From Thermohalobaculum sp050331395 (lineage in GTDB: Bacteria > Pseudomonadota > Alphaproteobacteria > Rhodobacterales > Rhodobacteraceae), in assembly GCA_050331395.1 (NCBI GenBank), contig JBHJGX010000021.1, forward strand, positions 45,462-109,461: a stretch of 64,000 bases of DNA, in the 5' to 3' direction. Shown one piece after another: positions 1 to 10,100 of this stretch. The notes beneath the pieces were generated by a model. That model searched no databases. It worked only from the letters and a program-made list of their open reading frames with translations, and was not told where the DNA came from. The stretch's first letter is position 1. Each line of letters begins with the position of its first letter. The position numbers and the translations under genes were made by a program.

Positions 1-3000
1 CGGCTCCGTAGCGCCGCAAGTGCTGGTTGGTTTCAACGAATCGATCGCCTCACTCGATAACTTTGCATTTTTCACGTTTTTCGAAGCCGGGGGCCTGGCG
101 CGGATCGATGGGAATACGCGGGTCATCTCAAGGCCTTCATCGTCCCAGGCGATTGTCGAGCTCGATCTGACGGGATTGGCGCCTACCGCAACCGGAACTG
201 TATCGCTCGGCATCGATAGCATCGAAGGCTCGGCCGATTTCACCGACATAGCGGGTAACAGCGGCGTCACGACCCTACCGACCGGCGCAAACTTCGAGAC
301 CTTCCAACTCGACCAAATTGCGCCGACGATCAGCGACCCGGCGATGCAAGTCGATTTGACCTCGGCCGCGATCGGCACGACGGTCTTCATCGATCTGCCC
401 ATTAACGACACGGGCGCGGGCATCGATCCGGCGAGCCTCGGGGACATTACGGTCTTTGCGGACAATATAACCGCTGAAATGCCGGTCGCGGCGCTCGTCT
501 ACGACCCGAGCCAGTCCAGCATCGATCTGCCTTTCGCTAGTCTCGGCACACTCACGCTCGCGTTCAATGTCGTCAATCCGTCTGCTGCCGAGAATGGATT
601 TGTCGAGCTGACGATTGACGGCTTTGCAGATCTTGCCGGCAACACCGAGACGCAATTCGTTGGGAATATTTTCGTCGACTTCGAACCGCAGGCGCCTTTC
701 ATCGAGTCGATCACGCGGCAAACACCGACCGCGGAAGACGCAACAGGCGACAGTTTTACGTGGCGTATCGATTTCAGCGAGCCCGTCCAGCAGTCGGACG
801 GCATGGATCTCCAGCCCGAGCTTTTCGAACTCGCCGAGGGGCCGGGGACGGGTTTTGATATCAGCGTGACCAATGTGGGTGGGCTTGACGAAGTCTATGA
901 CATTACGGTCAGCGATATAGATCCGACGGACGATGTCGGCTTCGACTTTTATAATGGACCGCTTGCGCTCGGTTTCGCCACCGATGCACTCGCGATAGAG
1001 GGATCGGCTTCGCCGAACTTGCTCCTCGACTTGGACCTGGGTGTCACTCCGACAATCTATCGGATCGCCGGCGCCTATGAGACGTTCTTTGTCGGGAACG
1101 CGCCGGCTGGGGCGACCTTCACGCCTGATCCTGCCGACGTGCCTGTCACGAGTGATACGACCATCGACTACTTCGTCACTTTCGGGTCGACCGTAACCAA
1201 TGTGTCGCTCGACGACTTCGTGCCGGTCTTTCCAGGCGGCACGGCCACCTTGACTTCGGTCACCGAGTTTTCTGACCCGCAGCCCGACGACACAGGGCAA
1301 TTGTTCGCAATCCGAGCGAATGTCGATGGCGAGGGGCCTTTTTCGGTCGCCTTTGCACCCGGCAGCGACATTTTTCCGGCCCCCGCCAGCGTCTCCACCA
1401 CGCCGACCAACGTTGATACGGTGCGGCCCGAGGTGGTCTCGATCCTGCGCGCGCCTTCACAGCCCGAGTTCTTCAACGGCGCCCCGGTAGAATTCGTCGT
1501 TACATTCTCCGAGCCGGTACTCGACTTTAACGGCATGGCGATCGACGAAGGCGTTTTCGAAATTCTGTTGGACGACGGCGGTCCGTTTGGCCAGACGCTT
1601 ATTTTTCCGGACGAGGTCAGCCTTATCCAGACAGGCCCGACTGACTACCTCGTGAGCGTCGGCGGGTCGTTCAGCGAGGGCTCCGAGGCGATCGCCGACG
1701 CCGAAGGGCTGTTGTCCGTGGCGGTCGTGCCCACCGAGGGCGGAGCGCTGTTCGAAGACGCGGCCGGCAATGTCGGCCGAGAGCCCGTTAGCGGAGCAGT
1801 CGAAAGCGTCACGCTCGACAACACGGCGCCCACGCTTACCCTTGTCAACATCAGCGATCCGACGATCACTGATGCGGATTTCGGCAGTCAAATCACTGTC
1901 GATTATACAATCAATGAACCGGCTACTTTTAGTGCTGGGTTCGGTGTCGATTTCAACACACCAGAAATTTCGACCATCTTCGGTCTTGCGGCTGTCGAGT
2001 TTCCGACTCCGACCCAACTCACGCTGACCTTCGATATCATGCAGCCGTCGGCGAACGTAAATACGTTCACCGATCTTTCGGTGTTCGGTGTCGAGGATCG
2101 GGCTGGCAATCTCGGCGGATTGAGGACCGCTAACGCTTTCGACGTCAACGTGACCGGGGCTGCGGGTCCGCTCCTCGTCACGGATATCTTGTCCGATGTG
2201 GCCGACGGGCTCGCGGGGATCGGCGAGACGGTCACGCTGACGCTGGTCCTCGACGAGGCAATCACGGCCGCGAATTTCGACAATGGCGAGGGCGGCGGGG
2301 TCCAGGTCACCTTCGACGACGGGCGCCAGGTGCTCTTCGACACCGTCTCGGCTCCCGGTCGGCTCTCGGGCAGCTTCACGGTGGCGGCGGGCGACGAGGC
2401 GACCGCGCTGACCGCAACCGCCGTCACGCTCGTGGGCGGGGCCGGGTTCAGCTCGGACCTCGGCGCGCCGTTCGACTTCCAGGGTTTCGCACCGGAGGCC
2501 GAGCTTGGGGTCCAGCCCGCGCTCGAGATCGACGGTATCCGCCCGGTCGTCGAGGAGGTCGTCCGCGACGATGCCGCGATGATCCTGGGCGGGGGTGTCA
2601 CCTCGGTGCCCTTCGTCGTAACGTTCACGGAGGCGATCGACGCCGCAAGCGTCACGCCCGACGATTTCGTCCCGCTTGTCGACGGCGAGACCACGGGCGC
2701 CCAGGTCTCCGTCGCCATCGTCCCCGGCAGCAACGATCAGTCGGTCCTCGTGACCTTCACCGATACGGTCCCCGGCGACGGCCTGTTCCTCGACGATTAC
2801 GAGGGGGCTTTCGCGCTCGGCTTCGGGACGATTTTCGAGGATCTGGCGGGAAATACGAACGCCATCGACGAGGGCGGCCAGCCGCTGGTGAACGGCCAGC
2901 AACAGAGCTACACGATCGACAACGGCGCGCCGCCGCTCAACAGCGTCACCGTCACGCCGATGCTGATCACCCAGGCCGATGTCGGCGGCACTTTCGAGGC

Positions 3001-4168
3001 CCGGTTTGTCTTTGGCGAGACGCTGGCGGCCGACCTGCTCTCGCAACCGGGCTTCGGATTTGCGATCACGGGCGGCAACCCGGAGGTGCTCGCGAACCTC
3101 GCGATCGCCTTCGACGGGCCCGAGACGCTGGTGCTGACCGCCGATATCGTCGCGCCCTCGGCGCCCGTTTCGGTGGCGGATCTCGATATCGAGCTCACGG
3201 GCGTCGCGGATGTGATCGGCAACACCCGCGACGTCACGGTGGCGGACGCTTTCGATGTGGTGGTGATCCCGGGCGGCGTGCAAATCGCTTCGATCGTCGC
3301 CGACCCGACCGATGCCGGGCTCGGACAAGGCGACAGCGTGGACATCGCGCTCACCGTCGAGAACCCGTCGGCGCCCGGCCGGGACATCGTCTTCGCCCCC
3401 GGGACCGGGGAGTTGGTGCTGTTGCTCTCGAACGGCGCGACGGTGGTCTTCGACACGGCCCAGTCCGGGCCATCGCCGTTGGAGCTCACGGCCACCTACA
3501 CGGTCGGCGCGGGCGACGGGGAGAGTGCGGATCTGACCGTGGTCTCGGCGGCGCTCGTGGACGGTGCCCGGTTCGAGGCGGAGAACGGCGTCGAATTCGC
3601 GTTCTCGAGCACGCTGCCGGCGGGGCAGAACCTGGCGGATACGAGCGACGTTGTGGTCGACCTGACCGCGCCCATGCTGGTCGCCGGGCTCGAGAGCGAT
3701 ACCGGCGTGCCGGATGACAACATCACCAACGTCGCCGGCCCAGTGATCGGCGGCACGGTCGACGAGGCGGTGACGCTTTCGGTTGCCGTCGACGGCAGCC
3801 CCGAGATCGCCGATCAGCCGGTGGGTCCGGGCGCCTGGTCGCTCGATCTCGCAAGTTTCCTCGTCTTCCTCGATCCGGGCCCGAACGACATCGCCGTCAC
3901 CGCGACAGATGCGGTCGGCAACACCGCGACCGAGACCTTTACGGTCGTGCGCGACACGGCCAACCCGTCGCTTTCGGTCGTGCTCCAGAGCGATACCGGG
4001 TTGCCGAGCGACGGGGTCACGAATGACGACGCCCCGCTCATCGGCGGCGAGGTCGGCGAGGCATCGACGCTGACGATCTCGCTCGGCGGCGATGGCGAGG
4101 TGGCCGACACAGTGATCGCCGACGGCATCGCGGTACCGGCGGGGGCGTGGTTGTTTGTTATAGGATAG
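1..4168 (+). CDS. Giant RTX adhesin, N-terminal part (5' partial, ends at in-frame TAG)
   Basis: The reading frame is open from base 2, so the true start lies upstream of the window. The visible ~1389 residues are a chain of bacterial Ig-like modules of about 100-150 residues. Linkers such as 'DxxAPT(I/L)' alternate with 'VTFSEPV'/'ADxxGN' strands, as in surface adhesins. I see no cysteine and no enzymatic motif. The frame stops at TAG 4166-4168. The next codons continue in the same frame with the same module type, so this and the following CDS are one interrupted gene. Bases 1 to about 2165 are visibly less GC-rich than the rest. Extracellular location and adhesion or biofilm function are inferred from domain type and from the C-terminal RTX/type I secretion signal in the continuation. 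Confidence 0.85.
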   Translation, partial: GSVAPQVLVGFNESIASLDNFAFFTFFEAGGLARIDGNTRVISRPSSSQAIVELDLTGLAPTATGTVSLGIDSIEGSADFTDIAGNSGVTTLPTGANFETFQLDQIAPTISDPAMQVDLTSAAIGTTVFIDLPINDTGAGIDPASLGDITVFADNITAEMPVAALVYDPSQSSIDLPFASLGTLTLAFNVVNPSAAENGFVELTIDGFADLAGNTETQFVGNIFVDFEPQAPFIESITRQTPTAEDATGDSFTWRIDFSEPVQQSDGMDLQPELFELAEGPGTGFDISVTNVGGLDEVYDITVSDIDPTDDVGFDFYNGPLALGFATDALAIEGSASPNLLLDLDLGVTPTIYRIAGAYETFFVGNAPAGATFTPDPADVPVTSDTTIDYFVTFGSTVTNVSLDDFVPVFPGGTATLTSVTEFSDPQPDDTGQLFAIRANVDGEGPFSVAFAPGSDIFPAPASVSTTPTNVDTVRPEVVSILRAPSQPEFFNGAPVEFVVTFSEPVLDFNGMAIDEGVFEILLDDGGPFGQTLIFPDEVSLIQTGPTDYLVSVGGSFSEGSEAIADAEGLLSVAVVPTEGGALFEDAAGNVGREPVSGAVESVTLDNTAPTLTLVNISDPTITDADFGSQITVDYTINEPATFSAGFGVDFNTPEISTIFGLAAVEFPTPTQLTLTFDIMQPSANVNTFTDLSVFGVEDRAGNLGGLRTANAFDVNVTGAAGPLLVTDILSDVADGLAGIGETVTLTLVLDEAITAANFDNGEGGGVQVTFDDGRQVLFDTVSAPGRLSGSFTVAAGDEATALTATAVTLVGGAGFSSDLGAPFDFQGFAPEAELGVQPALEIDGIRPVVEEVVRDDAAMILGGGVTSVPFVVTFTEAIDAASVTPDDFVPLVDGETTGAQVSVAIVPGSNDQSVLVTFTDTVPGDGLFLDDYEGAFALGFGTIFEDLAGNTNAIDEGGQPLVNGQQQSYTIDNGAPPLNSVTVTPMLITQADVGGTFEARFVFGETLAADLLSQPGFGFAITGGNPEVLANLAIAFDGPETLVLTADIVAPSAPVSVADLDIELTGVADVIGNTRDVTVADAFDVVVIPGGVQIASIVADPTDAGLGQGDSVDIALTVENPSAPGRDIVFAPGTGELVLLLSNGATVVFDTAQSGPSPLELTATYTVGAGDGESADLTVVSAALVDGARFEAENGVEFAFSSTLPAGQNLADTSDVVVDLTAPMLVAGLESDTGVPDDNITNVAGPVIGGTVDEAVTLSVAVDGSPEIADQPVGPGAWSLDLASFLVFLDPGPNDIAVTATDAVGNTATETFTVVRDTANPSLSVVLQSDTGLPSDGVTNDDAPLIGGEVGEASTLTISLGGDGEVADTVIADGIAVPAGAWLFVIG
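4148..4168 (+). other. In-frame TAG inside a C-free, AT-rich patch of the adhesin gene
   Basis: After the Trp codon at 4148-4150 come TTG TTT GTT ATA GGA TAG, then GTC GGG GCG in the unchanged frame. The 18 bases 4151-4168 contain no C, unlike the surrounding gene. The neighbouring homologous module near 3835 has 16 residues between the same Trp and the next conserved strand. Here the count is also 16 if the TAG is counted as a residue, so the lesion is substitution-like with no net length change. Confidence 0.9.
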
Positions 4169-7100
4169 GTCGGGGCGCCGCGCGAGGAAGGCGAGAATCT
4201 GATCACCGTGGTCGCGACGGATGTGGCCGGCAACGCGACCTCGCGGAATTTGCGCCCGACCCTCGACACGGTCGCGCCGACCATCGACAGCCTTCTGGTC
4301 CAGGGCGGGCCGGCGTTCGAGGACGTCACGACGATCGGCTTCCGGATCGTCTTCTCCGAGGAGGTGCTCGGCTTCGGGGCGGCGGATCTCACCTTGGTGG
4401 AGGGGCTCGATGTCGCCTTCGGTACCGGCCAGGACGGCGCGCCGAATGCCTTTGAGATCAGCGTCTTCGGCGACGGGTTCGTGCCTTACGACGGCCCGGT
4501 GACGCCCGCACTCGCACCCGCCACGGACGTCACCGACGCGGCCGGCAATCTCATCACCGATTTCACTCCGGCCACGTTGGCGCCGGCGAGCCTCAATACC
4601 CTCGCCCCGGTTTATCTCGGCAGTACCCGGGCCGTGCCAGCCGGCGAGACGACGGATGCGGACACGATCACCTTCCGGCTGCGTTTCAGCGAGGCGGTCA
4701 CCGGTCTCGATGCGGCGGATATTGCCGTCACGACCACGCCCGAACCGGGCTTCCCCGGCATCGCGCCGAGCGATCTGGCCGTCAGCGTGCTCGCCGATCC
4801 GGTCGCGCCGCCGCCCGGCGAGTTCACCGCCCTCGTGCAACTGACCGGTCCCGGCATCGCCGAGTTCAACGGCACGGTCTCGGTCGATTTGCTCGCCACG
4901 AACGACGCCGTGGACGGTCTCGGCCAGACGACTGAGCTCGATCCCGCGCGGGTCAACCAAGCCTTCATCCTCGACAATGTTCTACCGCCGGGCGCGAGCG
5001 GCGATGCCTTTGCGGTGGCCGAGGACGGGACCCTCGTGGGGCTCAATATCCTCGGCAACGACGCGGCCGACGACGCGACGATCGTTTCCGTCGATACGTC
5101 GCTAACCACCGGGACGGTGGTCTTCGATCCGGCCGGGCAAACTGTCGATTACACCGCGAGCGGGTTCGATGCGCTGCCGGCGGGTGCGACGGCGAACGAC
5201 ACCTTTACCTATGCAATCAGCAATGTCCGTGGCACCTCCACCGCGACGGTGAGCATCACGGTGACGGGCGTGAACGACGCGCCCGTCGCAGCGGATGACG
5301 CGGCGACGACGGGTGAGGACAGCGCCGTCACGATCCCGGTGCTCGCCAACGACACCGATGCGGACACGCCCGCCGAGGCGCTCTCGATCGCCATGGTCGA
5401 GATGCCGGACAATGGCGGCACGGTCTCGATCGACGGGCAGAGCCTCGAATTCGACCCGATGGGCGCGTTCGACGACCTGCGAACCGGCGAGACCCGTCTG
5501 ACATCCTTCGCCTATATGGTAGCCGACGGGCTCGGCGGCATGGATGTGGGCCTTGTCCAGGTGACGGTGACCGGCGTGAACGACGCCCCGGTCGCGGTGG
5601 ACGATAGGGCGACGACCTTTGCAGAGACCTCGGTCGAGATCCTGCCGCTCTCGAACGACACGGATCCCGACGCGCTGCCGGGCGAGCTCACCATCGCGGC
5701 CATCGGCGTGCCGGACAATGGCGGGACCGCGGAGCTCGACGGGGCGACGGTGACCTTCGATCCGAATGGGGAGTTTGCGGCCCTCGCCGCCGGCGCGACC
5801 GCCGAGAGCCGCTTCCCGGTCAACGTCGTCGATGGCGAGGGCGCGACCTCGGTTAGCGAAATCGTCGTGACCGTGACCGGCGTGAACAATGGGCCCGTCG
5901 CAGCGGATGACGCGGCGACCACGGATGAGGACACGCCCGTCGCCATCGCGCCGCTCGCCAACGACACCGATATCGACGGCAGCCCCGCCGGGCTCTCGGT
6001 CGCGAGCCTCTCGCAGCCCGATAACGGCGGCAGCGTCAGCCTCGCCAACGGGATCGTCACCTTTCAGCCCGGCGATGCGTTCGACGACCTCGCCGCGGGC
6101 GAAAGCCGCGAGACCCGCAGCGGCTATACGGTCACCGACGGCCAGGGCGGGACCGACACCGGCGAGATCGTCGTTACCGTCACCGGCGTGAACGACGCCC
6201 CCGTTGCGGCGGACGATGCGGCCATGGCGAGCGAGAGCGGCAGCGTCCAGATCTCGCCGCTCGTGAACGCTACCGATATCGATACGCCTGCCGCAGCGCT
6301 GACCGCGAGCCTCCTCGGCCAGCCGGACAACGGCGGCGCGGCGAGCCTCGCGAACGGGGTCGTCACCTTCGCCGCGGACGGCGATTTCGAGGATCTCGCC
6401 CTCGGGGAGACCCGGCTGACGCGGGTCGCCTATGGGGTCTCCGACGGTGAGGGCGGCACGGACACGGGCGAGATCGTTGTGACCGTGACCGGGGAGAACG
6501 ACGCCCCCGTTGCCGTCGACGATCTGGCCGGCACCGATGAGGCGACCGGGCTCGCCCTCTTCCCGCTTCTGAACGATACCGATGTCGATGCGGCGCCCGG
6601 GGAACTCGCGATCCTGAGCTTTACCCAGCCGACGGCGGGTGGCTCGGTCGTGCGCGCGGGCAACGGGCTCTTCTTCGACCCGGCCGGCGCCTTTGACGGG
6701 CTCGCCCCCGGCGAGAGCGGCTCCGCCGTCTTCTCCTACAGCGTGGTGGATGGCGAAGGTGCGACCGATACCGCCGAGATCACCGTCACCGTGAGCGGTG
6801 TCAACGACGCGCCGGTCGCGGCGGACGACGTGGCCACCACGGATGAGGACACGAGCGTTTCCGTCCCCGTCCTTGCCAATGACAACGACGCCGAAGGCAA
6901 TGACGGTCTCACCATCGTCGGCGTGAGCGTCCCGGACGCCGGCGGCACGGCCACGATCCAAGGCGGCGCGATCCTCTTCAACCCGGTCGGCGATTTCGAG
7001 GACCTGAGCGACGGCGAGGCCCGGGTCTCCGGGTTCACCTATACGCTCCGAGACGCGGACGGGGCCGAGGCCATCGCCCGCGCCGAGGTGACCGTCGAGG

Positions 7101-10100
7101 GCGTGAACGATCTGCCCGTGCCCGGCCCCGATACGGCGACCCTCGCCGAGGGCGCGCGCATCGCGGTTCCCGTGCTCGCCAACGACAGCGATGCGGAAGA
7201 CCCCCGCGCGCTTCTGTCGATCGCATCCGTGGGGCCGGTCGAGGGCGGCGGCACGGCGACCCTCGAGGGCCGCGAGATCCGCTACGACACTGCCGGCGCG
7301 TTCGAGAGCCTTGGGGTGGATGAGACCGCCACGGTCTCGGTGCCCTTTGTCGTCGCCGACACCGATGGCGGCACCGCGCCCGGGCTCTTGACGATCACCG
7401 TCACCGGCGAGAACGATGCGCCCGAGCCCGCCGATGACGGCTTTATGATCTCCGAGGACGCGGCCGCGACCCTCGACGTGTTCTTCAACGATACCGATCC
7501 CGACGGCGACCCGCTCGTGCTGGCCTCGGTCGGCGGGCCCGAAGGCGGGGCGGCGACGCGGGCCGACGGCGATCTCGCGGTCTTCGACCCGAACGGTGCC
7601 TTCGACCGGCTCGCCCCCGGGGAGACGGCCGAGAGCCGTTTTATCTACACGGTTGCCGATCCGTCGGGCGCCGAGGGCGCGGCCTTCGTCACGGTCACCA
7701 TCGAGGGCGTGAACGATGCGCCGGTTGCCGAGGACGACGTCTCGGTCGCCGCCAGCGAGGGGACGAGCCTCGTCCCGGTTCTCGGCAATGACAGCGATGT
7801 GGACGGACCGGCGAGCGGGCTCCGGGTGACCGCGGTCGGGCCGGTCACGGGCGGCGGCACAGCGAGCGCGTCGGGAACGGGGGTGACCTACGACCCGGGC
7901 ACCGCCTTTCTCGGGCTGAACGGGACCGCCGTCGTCAGCTTTGCCTATACCGTCGCCGACGCGTTCGGGGCCACGGACACGGCGACCGTGACCCTGACGA
8001 TCGACGGCGAGAACGCGCCGCCCGTCGCGCTTGACGATACGGCCGAGACGACACCGGCCACGCCCGTCTCGGTCGACGTGCTCGTGAACGACAGCGATGC
8101 GGAGGGCCCCGTCAATCTGATTGAGATCGTCGAGACCCGCGGCGCAGGCGCCTTTTCGATCGACGGCGAGAGCGTCGAATTCGACCCGACCGGCGCGTTC
8201 GACGATCTTCTCGGCAATCAGGTCGCGGTCGCCGAAGCCGACTATCGGATCGCGGATGCGGACGGCACGACGGCGGTCGCGACGGTGACGGTGACGATCG
8301 CCGGCGAGAACCGGGCACCGGTCGCCACCGACGACACCGCGACGACCGGCGAGGATGCGGCCCTCACGGTCCAAGTGCTCGACAACGACAGCGATGCCGA
8401 GGACCCCACAGCGGCGCTCGCGCTCGCATCGGTCGGTACGGCGACGGGGGGCGGTACGGCGACCGCCGTCGGGCGCGCCATCGAGTTCGACCCGACCGGC
8501 GCCTTCGACACGCTCAATGTCGGGCAGACCGCCACGGTCGAGGTCCCCTATACCGTCGCCGACACCGCCGGGGCGACGGACACGGGCACCCTCACGGTCA
8601 CGATCACAGGCGTGAACGACGCGCCCGTGGCGGCGGCAGACACGGGTGCCACCGACCCCGATACCGCGATCACACTCGATGTGCTGGCGAACGACACCGA
8701 TGTGGACGATGCCGCCGCGGGCTTCACGCTCGTCTCGGTCGGGATCCCGAATGCAGGCGGCAGCGCAACGCTCGTCGATGGGCAGATCGCGTTCGACCCC
8801 GGCACCGCGTTCCTCGACCTCGGCGCTGGGGAGACCCGTCAGACGAGCTTCAGCTATGTCATGGCCGATCCGGGCGGGCTCGAGAGCGGGGCCGAGGTGG
8901 TGGTCACCGTAACCGGAGGGGCGCCCGTCAACCGTCCGCCGGTCGCCGGAGACGACACGGCCTCGACCCTTCAAGGGGTGCCCGTGGTCGTGGATGTGCT
9001 CGCGACCGACATCGACCCGGATCCGGGCGATACGCTTTCCGTCGTCTCCATCGACGAGGTGCGCCGCGACGGGGTGCCGACCGCGCTCGCGGTGACGCTT
9101 GTCGAGGGCGGCATCCGTGTGGCGGCCGGGGCGGCCTTCGTCGCGCTCGCGGCCGGGCAGACGTCGGTGGTCGAGGTCGACCACACCATCGCCGATGCGC
9201 TCGGCGCGACCGATCAGGCGACCGCCGCGGTCACCGTAATCGGCGTGAACGACGTGCCGGTCGCCGTCGACGACACGGGCGAAGTCGCTGCCGGTGCGAC
9301 GGTCCAGGTCGACGTGCTCGCCAATGACAGCGATCCGGACGCGGGCGACGAGATATCGCTCGCCTCGATCGAGGGCGTCCGCCGCGACGGCACACCGGCC
9401 GAACTCGATGTGGAGATCGTCGGGGGCGAGATCCAGCTTGCCGCCACCGAGGCCTTCGCAGCGCTCGGCAGCGGTCAGACGGCGACGGTCGAAGTGGATT
9501 ATGCGATCACCGATTCGCTCGGCGCGGCAGCCACGGCCACGGCGGTCATCACGGTCCGGGGCGGAAACCAGCCGCCGAACGCCGTTGCGGATGCGGGCGC
9601 GACGACGGCCGGCGTGCCGGTCGCCATCGACGTGCTGGCGAACGACACGGACGCGGACAGCGATCCGAACGGTTTCGAGATCCTCTCGGTCGGCACGCCG
9701 GATGCGGGCGGGACCGCGACCTTGGTGAACGGCGAGGTGCTTTTTAACCCTGCCGGCGCCTTTGCGGATCTCGGCATCGGAGAGAGCCGCCAGACCGTCT
9801 TTACCTACCTGTTGGCCGACGGAGACGGGGCGACCGACACGGCGACCGTGACGGTGACGGTGACCGGTGCGGCCGGGGGCGAGAACCTGCCGCCGATCGC
9901 GCTCGACGATTCGGGCACCCTCGCCGCCGGCGAGGCCCTGACCCTCCCGGTCACGCTCAACGATCTGGACCCTGAGGGTGGGGAGATTTCGCTCCTCGGC
10001 ATCGAGGGGGTGCGCCGTGACGGGGAGGTCGCCGATCTCGCCGTCGCTCCGGTGGGAGACGGCATCCGGCTGTCGGCCGGCACCGCATTCCGCAGCCTCG

